Part shown: in pieces, positions 53,918-63,800 of the stretch
Position numbering within the stretch: the first letter of the stretch is position 1
Layout: every line of letters starts with the position of its first letter
Assembly: GCF_030463565.1 (NCBI RefSeq)
Contig: NC_134644.1
Location: 126,295,388-126,359,387 of the forward strand
DNA from: Pelecanus crispus
Taxonomy: Eukaryota; Chordata; Aves; Pelecaniformes; Pelecanidae
Direction: 5' to 3'
DNA length: 64,000 nt
The notes under the pieces: generated by a model
What the model saw: only the letters and a program-made list of their open reading frames with translations
The model's database searches: none
Told to the model about the DNA's origin: nothing
Position numbers and translations under genes: made by a program

Positions 53918-54529
53918 CTAGAGGTCTGTAAATGTACGATGCACAGGTATTGCTTCCAAGGTGATTTCCAAGGTATCAATTTCTGTACTTTTTTCTCCCT
54001 GCACAACCACCTTTATTGACTTCTTACTGGCCTGTCTCACTTTTGCTTGGATGTTGCTTTCCAAGGACACAGTTTCTTGAGGAGGGCATTCTGTAGCACT
54101 TAGCATCTCCTGGCAGCATTTTGGATAGCTTTGAAAGCATTCAAAAGTATCACTGCGCTTTTCGCAGGGGAAGTAAGAACATTCTTCCACAATTGGCAGA
54201 GAATTACAGCTGGATTCATTTTTGCCCTTAAATGTTCTCAGGCTGGTGTTCAAAGCTGATCTGTAGTTCTGCGGTGTCTTGACACAAAAACATCTCCTGA
54301 TGCATAACTGTTGAAGGACTGTGAAATCTTTGGTGATGGTGTTTCGGAAATTGGGCTTCAGGAGTAGATAGATAACTGGATTGTAGAGTGTGGAGGACTT
54401 CGCAAAGACAGCTGGCACAGCGAAGGCTAATGGAGGAATCTTATCTATTGATCCAAAAGCTGCCCACATGGCAATGATGGCATAAGGGCTCCAGGCAGCA
54501 AAAAATCCAATGCACACTGCAACACTCAG
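53918..54529 (-). CDS. Opsin, terminal exon (TM6, TM7 and C-tail), OPN5-like
   Basis: This 203-codon exon encodes the end of an opsin, a retinal-binding G-protein-coupled photoreceptor of the plasma membrane. Exon residues 1-25 form TM6 with AAWSPY (residues 11-16), the opsin version of the CWxP hinge. TM7 holds FAKSSTLYNPVIY, with the Schiff-base lysine K44 (54400-54398; bovine rhodopsin K296 equivalent) and NPxxY at residues 50-54 followed by the helix-8 Phe at 61. A Cys cluster (CIRRCFC) after helix 8 could be palmitoylated. The remaining ~120 residues are a Ser/Thr- and Cys-containing tail ending in VHRTFTDL, much longer than the ~50-residue tail of mammalian OPN5. The exon starts in phase 0 at Leu, after a lysine codon that belongs to the intron acceptor (AAG). 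KIPP before TM7 also recalls peropsin (RRH), but the tail does not. The neuropsin-like group (OPN5L1/OPN5L2 type) is my best inference; the paralogue is not resolved. No stops or frameshifts, so it is probably functional. Upstream exons were not found. Confidence 0.87.
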   Translation of the reverse strand: MSVAVCIGFFAAWSPYAIIAMWAAFGSIDKIPPLAFAVPAVFAKSSTLYNPVIYLLLKPNFRNTITKDFTVLQQLCIRRCFCVKTPQNYRSALNTSLRTFKGKNESSCNSLPIVEECSYFPCEKRSDTFECFQSYPKCCQEMLSATECPPQETVSLESNIQAKVRQASKKSIKVVVQGEKSTEIDTLEITLEAIPVHRTFTDL

Positions 54530-54556
54530 CTTGCAAAGAAAAAGAGAAAAGAGTGA
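54530..54556 (-). other. Splice acceptor and pyrimidine tract of the opsin exon
   Basis: On the minus strand, 25 bases that are almost all C and T end in TTTGCAAG directly before the TM6-coding sequence, a strong 3' splice site. The open frame does continue upstream across it for 57 codons to an ATG at 54700, but that peptide has no opsin similarity and is rich in Phe/Leu from the pyrimidine tract, so I take the exon start as 54529. Confidence 0.8.
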
Positions 54557-55361
54557 GTTAAAAAATTGCATGCATGAGAAAATTAGCCACCAAAATAGTA
54601 TATACATAAAAATACCACCTGATTGATCCCCCTTGTCAAAAGTCTCCCCAAGTCTTCCATCATACTTCAACTGCTCTCCAAATGCATATTTTTCTAGCAA
54701 CTTTATTCTGGCTGAAACTTACTTCTACCTGAAACTTTCAGAGTTAAAATGTGTCAGCTCTTACATTTCTCTTCTTCACTAAAGTACCATGAAAACTCTT
54801 TTTAGACCAAGAAGGAAGCCAACCTAAAGAAAAAGATACCATTCTGGGGAAACACTTGTCTAGATTGCAAAGCCATTCTTATCTACTGTCTAATTCATGA
54901 GTAATACTGGTTTTCCTGACTACAGATGTCTTCCATAATTTTACTGTTTGTGCTCAACTGGAGCCACATACAGACATCTGACAGCAGAAAGCTGGATTAA
55001 TCCTGAAGGCGAATCAAATTAATGAATTTAACTTAACTCCTACTTCACAATTTTTTGTCCTAATAAACTCTATGAAGAACGCTTTGATAGACCTTTTTAA
55101 AAAAACAAAATGAAAATAAACACCAAACACCAGACAAAAACAATAGTTTTTTTGTATAAATTATCACAGAAATATGTAAAATGCAAGAATAAGTATCAGA
55201 TCTGCAATAAACATAAATCTTGAGAAATCTAAAGTAAACTGTAAGCGTTAGCATGTATAGGAAGACTAACCTGCTGGGCATCATTCTAAGCACTGTTTAT
55301 AACTGAAGTGCACATATGCTTCATAGACAGAAACAGTCTTTTTTAAAGACTTTTCTTTTAA
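54557..55361. other. Presumed last intron of the opsin gene, first part
   Basis: AT-rich DNA with no gene signal, between the opsin acceptor and the first plus-strand CR1. If the opsin gene extends to the right as expected, this is its last intron. Confidence 0.5.
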
Positions 55362-56537
55362 AGACAGTGGATGAGGGAAAGGCTGTGGATGTCATCTACC
55401 TGGACTTCAGTAAAGCCTTTGACACCATCTCCAACAGCATTCTCCTAAGGAAGCTGGCGGCTCATGGCCTAGGCAGGTGTACTCTTCGCTGGGTAAACAA
55501 CTGGCTGGATGGCCAAGCCCAGACAGTTGTGGTGAATGGACTTAAATCCAGTCGGTGACCAGTTACAAGCGGTGTTCCCCAGGGCTCAGTTTTGGGGCCA
55601 GCCTTGTTTAATATCTTTATCAATGATCTGGATGAGGGGATTGAGTGCACCCTCAGTAAGTTTGCAGATGACACTAAATTGGGTGGGAGTGTCGATCTGC
55701 TGGAGGGTAGGAAGGTCCTGCAGAGGGATCTGGACAGGCTGGACTGATGGGCCGCGGCCAGCTGTATGAGGTTCAACAAGGCCAAGTGCCGGGTCCTGCA
55801 CTTGGGTCACAACAACCCCATGCAACGCTACAGGCTTGGGGAAGAGTGGCTGGAAAGCTGCCTGGCCGAAAAGGACCTGGGGGTTTTGGTCAACAGCTGG
55901 CTGAACATGAGCCAGCAGTGTGCCCAGGTGGCCAAGAAGGCCAACAGCATCCTGGCTTGTCTCAGGAATAGCGTGGCCAGCAGGAGCAGGTAGGTGATTG
56001 TTCCCCTGTACTCGGCACTGGTGAGGCCACACCTTGAATACTGTGTTCGGTTTTGACCCCTCAGTACAAGAAAGACATTGAGGTGCTGGAGTGTGTTCAG
56101 AGAAGGGCAACAAAGCTGGTGAAGTGTCTGGAGCACAGGCCTTATGAGGAGCGGCTGAGGGAACTGGGATTGTTTAGTCTGGAGAAAAGGAGGCTGAGGG
56201 GAGACCTTATCGCTCTCTACAACTACCTGAAAGGAGGGTGTAGTGAGGTGGGTGTTGGTCTCTTCTCCCATGTAGTTAGCGACAGGACAAGAGGAAATGG
56301 GCTCAAGCTGCACCAGGGGAGGTTTAGGTTGGATATTAGGAAAAATTTCTTCATGGAAAGAGTGGTCAAGCATTGGAAGCGGCTTCCCAGAGAGGTGTTG
56401 GAGTCACCATCCCTGGAAGTGTTCGAAAAAACGGGTAGATGTGACACCCTGGGACATGGTTTAGTGAGCATGGTAGTGTTGGGTTGATGGTTGGACTGAT
56501 GATCTTAGAGGTCGTTTCCAATCTTAATGATTCCTAG
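55362..56537 (+). mobile_element. CR1 LINE, 5'-truncated
   Basis: A plus-strand CR1 copy. Homology begins at GTGGATGAGGGAAAGGC (about 55366) inside the reverse transcriptase and runs through the end of ORF2 and the 3' UTR to about 56537, where a GATTCCTAG replaces the usual octamer tail. Compared with the copy at 58130-60826, similarity is about 80% by eye up to 55570, about 96% from 55571 to about 56455, and low again in the 3' UTR. A second CR1 tail follows 58 bases later. Confidence 0.93.
55366..56487 (+). pseudogene. CR1 ORF2 remnant (reverse transcriptase)
   Basis: A broken copy of the CR1 reverse transcriptase. Landmarks: VIYLDFSKAFDTISNSIL (active-site A region), [11 protein letters not shown], the catalytic FADD at 55661-55672, [14 protein letters not shown], then after a frame change [31 protein letters not shown] and [15 protein letters not shown]. 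Breaks seen: TGA at 55556-55558, TGA at 55745-55747, TAG at 55991-55993, a frame change near 56055-56065, and another indel near 56425 that replaces the usual C-terminal end. The endonuclease and N-terminal reverse transcriptase are absent through 5' truncation. Confidence 0.9.
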
Positions 56538-56594
56538 TTTTTATTTTCATTAAAAAATAATGCAGCCACCAAGCCAGGAAACATGAAATTATTA

Positions 56595-56698
56595 CTCTAC
56601 CTTTAATTGGTTTAGTGGTAGACTTGGTAGTGTTACGTTAATGATTGGACTGGATGATGTTAAAGGTCTTTTCCAACCTAAACAATTCTATGATTCTA
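56595..56698 (+). mobile_element. CR1 3' tail fragment
   Basis: About 100 bases matching the last part of the CR1 3' UTR of the 58130-60826 copy: CTTTAATTGGTTTAG, GATTGGACTGGATGATG, TTAAAGGTCTTTTCCAACC, then an ATTCTATG-ATTCTAAG octamer tail. It lies just 58 bases after the end of the previous CR1, in the same orientation, so it is either an extremely truncated separate insertion or a duplicated 3' end. Confidence 0.88.
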
Positions 56699-58129
56699 AG
56701 AATATTCATGCTCTTCAAGAAGCTTCACAAGTCCATTCTTGCCAAAAGCATGTATTTCCAAATAAGGAAGACATTAGAGAATCCATTCAATTTAGAGTAG
56801 TATTGGATCCAAGGGACAGAAGAAAATACATAAGGAAAGTACTTTTGTTCTCAGCTGCTAATTGTGCCACCTGCCTGAGCTGCCCTATGCAAGTGGGAGT
56901 ACAGAGCTGCTAACTAGCTCAGTTAACTGCAAATCCACCACTTTTCTCAGTGAGGCTCTGGCTATAGATTCAAGGTTGCAAAAATCATGGGGATTTTTAT
57001 TGAGAGATGACATTGTTGTGTTCAGAGTGAGAATGAAAGAGGCCCTGAGCACTAACAACAGAGGAACACACATTAGACTCTTTTAAGGCATAGAGAGCTC
57101 CTTCATAAGCTATTATTTTCTCCCTAAGTTTAATAGTCTCACAAATTTTATTTTGCAAGAAGAAATGCATATGATTGCCAAGAAATATATACCATGAGTT
57201 TTACGAGGAATTTCTGTGGTATTTAACTGCTTTTTTCTATTAGGCTAAAATCTGTTTATGAATTTGTGTATGTCTCTAGAAAGCCATCCACTGCAATAAT
57301 AGTGGAAAAAATGGGAAAATGGGAAATTTCCCATTTATGGGTGATAACCGTTTAGAGCTCACATGAAATCCAAAGTTAAAGTCATTTGACAAAATTGAGA
57401 AAGAAGGTATTTTGACAGTATGAGACTAGTTAAGAAATGATGAAGAGGCAAATCCACAAGATGGGGTGAACTTAATTTTTCTCTTTGTTTCCATAGCATT
57501 CTATTTCTTTACATCAGCTGAAGGTCTGGCTCTATGGATATGCTGGTGCCGTATGCATGGGTTTTTTTAATCCTCAACTGTCCATGGTCAGTATTCAAGA
57601 CTGAAACTAAAAGCAGTCTCTATAGCAAGTAATATGCCTTGGCCCTTTAGAATCGCATTAAGAAGAAATGGACATTAGAATTAATTGGTGCATTTCCCAG
57701 ATGGCTTATTTATAGTAGCAATTAATCTTTGGGATTGTGGTAGGCTTTACATTGTTCCTATGAAAAGACATTTTGGCACATATTTTCAAGGAGCTCTCAG
57801 CCAACTTCCCAAACTGGATCAATTCAGTTTCTAGAGCAAGGAGGGGATTAATTTTGCATAACTCGAGCTATCCAAAAACTTATATGCTAATTCTAAGCCA
57901 GTCTAGGTTCTTTATAATGTCAAAGGAAAGAGAGACATATTTCCTCAAAGCAATTGATATCATTCAAAGATCTATGTCTAAAATGGTTGTGATGGATTGC
58001 TCTCAGGTCTTTGTCACGGACAATTTTGAGGATGTACTTAAGACAACTAACTTTTAGTGGAGTGCAATTAGGCAAAAGGAACGCCCTTTGAGATATTTAA
58101 GCATATCAACATATACATACATGAATGTA
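56699..58129. other. Non-coding stretch between CR1 copies
   Basis: AT-rich, with no gene or repeat recognised. A short inverted-looking segment near 57312-57334 (GGGAAAATGGGAAATTTCCCATTT) can form a hairpin. It is probably part of the opsin intron. Confidence 0.45.
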
Positions 58130-58825
58130 GAAAGAGACTTTGTTATTATTATTAGGGAGTGTTTTGACTGTATAGAGCTTGACAGTGGTGATGACAAGGT
58201 AGAGTGCTTATGGGTAAGGATGAGGGGGAAGGCCAGCAAGGTGGATGTCCTGTTGGGAGTCTGCTATAGACCACCCAACCAGGATGTAGAGGTAGAAGAG
58301 GCATTCTATAAGCGGCTGGCAGAAGTCTCGCAATCACTAGCCCTTGTTCTCGTGGGGGACTTCAACTTGCCGGACATCTGCTGGAATTACAACACAGCAG
58401 AGAGGCAGCAGTCTTGGAAGTTCCTAGACCGTGTGGGGGATAACTATCTAATGCAGCTGGTAAGCGAGCCTACCAGGGGAGGTGCCTCGCTTGACCTGCT
58501 CTTTACTAACAGAGAAGGGCTTGTGGGAGATGTCATGGTCGGAGGCCGTCTTGGGTTTAGTGACCACAATATGATAGAGTTCTCGATTCTGGGCAATGCC
58601 AAGAGGAGGGGCAGCAAAACTGTTACCATGGACTTCCGGAGGGCAGACTTTGCCCTCTTCAGGACCCTGGTTGGGAAAGTCCCTTGGGAGGCAGTCCTGA
58701 AAGGCAAAGGGGTCCAGGAAGGCTGGGCCTTCTTCAAGAAGGAAGTCTTAAGGGCGCAGAAGTGGGCTGTGCCCGTGTGCTGTAAGACCAACCGGCGGGG
58801 GAAAACGACCAGCCTGGCTGAATAG
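58130..58825 (+). pseudogene. CR1 ORF2 remnant, part 1 (AP-like endonuclease)
   Basis: This encodes the C-terminal two-thirds of the apurinic-like endonuclease that nicks target DNA for CR1 insertion. Landmarks: LWVRM, GVCYRPPNQ, VGDFNLPDICWN with catalytic-region GDFN at 58355-58366, and GFSDHNMIEF with the conserved SDHN at 58559-58570. The frame ends at TAG 58823-58825. The true continuation is in another frame from about 58807 (RPAWLNRELLRGLREK), so an indel lies in or near the G/A run at 58797-58804. Confidence 0.92.
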
Positions 58826-59459
58826 GGAGCTTTTACGGGGACTCAGGGAAAAAAGGAGAGTCTACCGCCTTTGGAAGAAGGGGCGGGCAACTCAGGAGGA
58901 GTACAGTGATCTTATTAGATCACGCAGGGAGGAAATTAGAAAAGCAAAAGCCCAGCAAGAAGTTAATCTAGCCAATGCTGTAAAAGATAATACAAAATGC
59001 TTTTATAAGTACATTAGCAATAAAAGGAGAGCCAAGAAGGATCTCCATCCCTTGCTGGATGTGGGGGGGAACATTGTCACCAAGGACAAGGAAAAGGCTG
59101 AGGTACTTAATGCGTTCTTTGCCTCTGTGTTCAACAGCCATACCAGTCATCCCCAGGGTACTCAGGCCCCTGAGCTAGAGGATAGGGATGGGGACCAGAA
59201 TGGAGCCCTCATAGTCCAGGAGGAAGCAGTTAACGACCTGCTATGCCACCTGGACGCTCACAAGTCTGTGGGGCCAGATGGGATCCACCCGAGAGTACTG
59301 AGGGAGCTGGCAGAGGAGCTCGCCAAGCCACTTTCCATCATCTATCAGCAGTCCTGGTTAACAGGGGAGGTCCCTGATGACTGGAGGCTTGCCAACGTGA
59401 CGCCCATCTACAAGAAGGGATGGAAGGAGGACCCGGGAAACTACAGCTTCTCAGCCTGA
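58807..59459 (+). pseudogene. CR1 ORF2 remnant, part 2 (linker and N-terminal reverse transcriptase)
   Basis: This continues the same protein in a second frame: RPAWLNRELLRGLREKRRVY, EVLNAFFASVFNSH, VGPDGIHPRVLRELAEEL, then DDWRLANVTPIYKKG and DPGNY, all typical of the CR1 linker and reverse transcriptase fingers. After NY the expected RPVSLTS is disrupted by a small deletion near 59443-59450, so this frame ends at TGA 59457-59459 and the true continuation shifts again. Confidence 0.9.
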
Positions 59460-60715
59460 CCTCGGTGCCGGGAAAGATTATGGAGCGGTTCATATTGAGT
59501 GAACTCAACAGGTAAGTGCAGGTCAACCAGGGGATCAGGCCCAGCCAGCATGGGTTCATGAAAGGCAGGTCCTGCTTGACCAACCTGATCTCCTTTTATG
59601 ACCTGGTGACCCACCTGGTAGATGAAGAAAAGGCTGTGGATGTCACTTACCTGGACTTTGGCAAAGCTTTTGAAACTGTCTCCCATAATATTCTCCTTGG
59701 GAAGCTGGCAGCTCATGGCTTGGATGGGCGTACTCTTCGCTGGGTAAAAAACTGGCTGGGTGGCCGAGCCCAGAGGGTTGTGGTAAATGGAGTTAAGTCC
59801 AGTTAGCAGCCGGTCATGACCGGTGTTCCCCAGGGCTCAGTTTTGGGGCCAGCCTTGTTTAATATCTTTATCAATGATCTGGATGAGGGGATTGAGTGCA
59901 CCCTCAGTAAGTTTGCAGATGACACTAAATTGGGTGGGAGTGTCGATCTGCTGGAGGGTAGGAAGGTCCTGCAGAGGGACCTGGACAGGCTGGACCGATG
60001 GGCCGAGGCCGACTGTATGAGGTTTAACAAGGCCAAGTGCTGGGTCCTGCACTTGGGTCACAACAACCCCATGCAACGCTACAGGCTTGGGGAAGAGTGG
60101 CTGGAAAGCTGCCTGGCCGAAAAGGACCTGGGGGTTTTGGTCAACAGCTGGCTGAACATGAGCCAGCAGTGTGCCCAGGTGGCCAAGAAGGCCAACAGCA
60201 TCCTGGCTTGTCTCAGGAATAGGGTGGCCAGCAGGACTAGGGAGGTGATTGTTCCCCTGTACTCGGCACTGGTGAGGCCGCACCTGGAATACTGTGTCCA
60301 GTTTTGGGGTCCTCAGTACAAGAAAGACATTGAGGTGCTGGAGTGTGTTCAGAGAAGGGCAGCAAAGCTGGTGAAGTGTCTGGAGCACAGGCCTTATGAG
60401 GAGCAGCTGAGGGAACTGGGGTTGTTTAGCCTAGAGAAGAGGAGGCTGAGGGGAGACCTTATCGCTCTCTACAACTACCTGAAAGGAGATTGTAGTGAGG
60501 TGGGTGTTGGTCTCTTCTCCCATGTAGTTAGCGACAGGACAAGAGGAAATGGGCTCAAGCTGCACCAGGGGAGGTTTAGGTTGGATATTAGGAAAAATTT
60601 CTTCATGGAAAGAGTGGTCAAGCATTGGAAGCTGCTTCCCAGAGAGGTGTTGGAGTCACCATCCCTGGAAGTGTTCCAAAAACGGGTAGATGTGGCACTT
60701 CGGGACATGGTTTAG
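59451..60715 (+). pseudogene. CR1 ORF2 remnant, part 3 (reverse transcriptase catalytic core and C-terminus)
   Basis: The third frame carries SLTSVPGKIMERFI, TAA at 59513-59515, then QGIRPSQHGFMKGRSCLTNL, VTYLDFGKAFETVSHNIL (motif A, with Asp in YLDF), TAG at 59804-59806, then [20 protein letters not shown] and the catalytic FADD at 59912-59923. From 59816 to the natural stop at 60713-60715 the frame is clean for 299 codons, ending RLPREVL-type residues (here [12 protein letters not shown]) and DVALRDMV. Two nonsense codons and two frameshifts in all make the copy dead, although each is a single-site lesion. Confidence 0.92.
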
Positions 60716-60826
60716 TCTAGTCTACCCTTAATTGGTTTAGTGTGGATTTGGTAATGTTAGGTTGATGGTTGGACTGGATGATCTTAAAGGTCTTTTCCAA
60801 CCTAAACGATTCTATGACTCTATGAT

Positions 60827-63800
60827 CACGTCAGAGTGCAGATGCTGCTGGGATAATACTAGCAAACTCTACAAGAGGGAACTGGTACAAATGTGCCACA
60901 GTCTTGCCCATATCACCTTTTAGGAACAGTCCCTGGTTTGTGCTATCCCCTGGTCTGTGCCCAGGCATGGATAAAAACCACAGAAGGGAGCATGCCAACA
61001 ACTAAACAACAGGGCAATCAGTGGGCCAGTGCTTGTGATCCTTGGCCTTCTTTTCTTTGACAATACAGAAATTACCACTGTTTCCTGCTACAACTCCTCA
61101 GATTCATCTGCTTTTATCTGCTGCCTTTTGTTTCCTAATTTGATTGGAAGGCATCTGGGTTTCCAGTTTCCTGGGTCTGCACTCCTATAGCATCTAACAA
61201 TACCAGCTCCTTTGCATTCTAGTGACTTTTTTTTTCACAACAAAATAATTTTCATATACTCTAAAATTCAAGGAAACAGGTGTGTACCTTACACCTGTGA
61301 TACTAGACTGCCCTAAGGATTCAAGACTGGTTTACATCAACCAGTATTTCAAATAAGTGACAATTTCAATATAGGTAAAAAATTATGAATGTTAAGATAT
61401 TAAGAGTCATTGCTGATAAATTTCTTACCTTGTCATAGCCCAGCATGGAGCTATAATGGCAAATTTCTAATAGATGCCATGTTTAGATAACAGTGTAATA
61501 ATTACATAGTGGGCTTGCTTTTTAATTATAAAATATGTAAATACTGAATTATCTATATGTCTGTCATGTAGTGTGTAATTTCAGCAAGCTTTAATGGAGA
61601 CCATGTAGATTCTTTAGATCATTCAGTCCTTAGCATCTACAGCTCAGAACATATGTCACTATTTTATCACCTGCCTACAATTTCAAACTCGACAGTTGAC
61701 AGTGTGTCAATTATCTGCAAATTCCACTAAATCAGTACGAGCTGCAGAGCCTGAAGAACTCCTGTTCAGGTCTCCAAAAATAATGCAGTAGCTTCAATGT
61801 TACAGCTAACCTCTATGTTTAAAAATTTCATCTACAGAAGAATAATATTGTCCAGAAATATGCACAGAATTTGAGAATATATTATGAGAGCTGTGTAATA
61901 TTTTTTTTCACTACACTTTACCTTCACTATAATGAACTCCCTTGGGGCTCGGATGAATGTTTGATATATCAACATGTTCACTATAGCAAAGAAGATCTAG
62001 CAAATTCTTCTATCTAGATAATAAACTGACTAAAAAATATCCACTTTCAACCGATTATTATATACCTGTATGGAGAGTACAACATTATTGCTCAAGATTA
62101 TCAGCATTATCAAGAATATCAGCAAGAAGGAGCAATGTACAGAAGGCATGGAAAGGAGAGTTTCTAGTCAAGTTCAAGAAAGAGCCATGGACATGTTAGT
62201 TAGGTCAGTGAGTTAGGCCACGGCCCTATAAAACCCTGTGCCCCTACGGATCTTTTACGAAGAGCAGAACAATTGTAGCCTGTAGGCACAGACGAGGTAA
62301 ACCTGCATGCTGTCAGGGCCAGGCCATCCAGCATGCCTGAGGCCAGCGCTAGGAACAGGCAGGGAAGCAGTGTTTCAGTGTATTCAGCATCTTGCGTGTC
62401 TGGACTTGAAGTATCTCTATGTACAACAGAGAACCTTGCTGGCATACAGACGTTCCTGGTACAAAATTCTTAATAAAGGATACTTTGCTGTAATAAGAAA
62501 GAGAGTTTAGAATAGAAAGTTAGAAGTACATTTTCTGCTTCTTAAGAAAAATATTGCAAAAAGTTTTTGAATAAGAAGTCTTGAGCATTAATGAATTAGA
62601 AGAATCAAGCCTTCCTGAGATGATGTTGTTTAAATAGAGAGGACTGCATGTTGTCCTTCCTGTCAATCTTATATGGTCTATCATTTGTCTCTTCTGTAGA
62701 ACCTTTTGCTTACTTTGGCAGCCAAATTCATTCTTGTCTGCAAAACAGAAAACAATATTTGCAGCAAGTGCTTAACTTTTCTCAATTTATTTATGTGATA
62801 TGCTTATTGCAGCACAGCCTTAAAGGATTATCAGTTCCCAGAGGCTGCAACGAAGGACAAATGGGCTCTCAGAAGGCAATTAGATAAAGCTATTATGAAG
62901 CCAATAAAATGATACTTTTGTCTTTCCTTTCACTTTTAAAGGCATTGCTATGGGTGAAGCTATTCTTCTAAGAATAGAACATTTTTCCTACAAATTGTTC
63001 CTGACAGGGTAAATGCAAATATTTTCAAAATCTGTGAGACTTAGTCCAAATGCATGCTTATAAGCAGCAAATTAATTCCACTGATTTTTTATGCCTCAAG
63101 GGACTATTACAACCTCTACTTTGTTTTACTACAAAATAATAAACCAGTGAGCCAATGCATTGCTAAAATAGAGGAAGAAGTAAAAGAAATTAGAAATTCA
63201 CAGGCTAAGCTTTGAAAGTCATGTCATGAATTTTACTCCTCCCTTCATTCAACAAAGCACAAAAGAGTAAAAAAAACAAGTAAAACCAGTAAACTACTGT
63301 TACAGTACTGTGGTTCAGAAAAAAACACCTCATTCGTATTGGTGTCTGCTCTAAAACAAGTCAATGGGCCTCTTTCCAGTGATTACTCTGCTCCCAAGAC
63401 CTTGGAAAAGACCTTTGGCAGCATTTTTTTAAGCAATCTGGCATTATTTTGTTCACTTATTCTTTTGTACATACTTAGAGACAGCATCTCACTGTATATG
63501 CTCAACTTAATGCTGCTGAGTTGTGCAAGATAAAGGTAATTCTTCAACTGTCTTGCTAAAATATAGCAAAAAATATTTTTAATGCTATCTAATTGCTACT
63601 GCCCCAAATTTTTTGGTAGCTGTCTATTTTAAAGTGAGTCTTATAATTAGCACATACCTTGCAAAAAGTACGCATAAATGGATATGCCCTCTCCTGCACT
63701 CAGGCACTACTACATATTGTCTGTAGCTCTAAACAGAAACAATACTGTAAAGTAGCATAAACATTTTATTTATAATGTGTACATCAGCTATGTGTCTGTA

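Larger units (their letters stand above)
58130..60826 (+). mobile_element. CR1 LINE, long copy
   Basis: The longest CR1 copy in the window, about 2.7 kb, plus strand. It begins inside the endonuclease domain of ORF2 (the left edge is approximate, since flanking and element sequence blend near 58130). It contains the rest of the endonuclease, the whole reverse transcriptase, the stop codon at 60713-60715, a 3' UTR and two terminal octamer units (GATTCTATG, ACTCTATG) ending at about 60826. ORF1, the 5' UTR and the first part of the endonuclease are missing. In the opsin gene's direction it is antisense. Confidence 0.95.

Noticed and set aside
54530..54700. Upstream extension of the opsin frame to an ATG at 54700
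   Set aside because: The extension crosses a strong pyrimidine tract and AG acceptor and encodes no TM5-like or other opsin sequence, so it is intron read-through.
55462..60708. Minus-strand frames of 60-183 codons over the plus-strand CR1 copies
   Set aside because: They are antisense shadows of CR1 ORF2; the longest recur identically in both copies only because the copies are alike.
60834..61001. Minus-strand frame beginning LLACSLLWFLSMPG after a good acceptor-like TTTAG, resembling opsin TM4
   Set aside because: Only the Trp and Met-Pro spacing resembles TM4. The following residues (HRPGDSTNQ) do not match any opsin extracellular loop, and no TM5 follows.
61431..61484. Minus-strand segment ending GYDK followed by a GTAAG donor, phase 0 like the opsin exon
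   Set aside because: An in-frame TAA lies only 18 codons upstream and no TM5 residues are present, so it cannot be the preceding opsin exon.
62200..62445. 81-codon minus-strand open frame in a locally GC-richer segment
   Set aside because: No recognisable domain or splice sites, and its length is within chance expectation.
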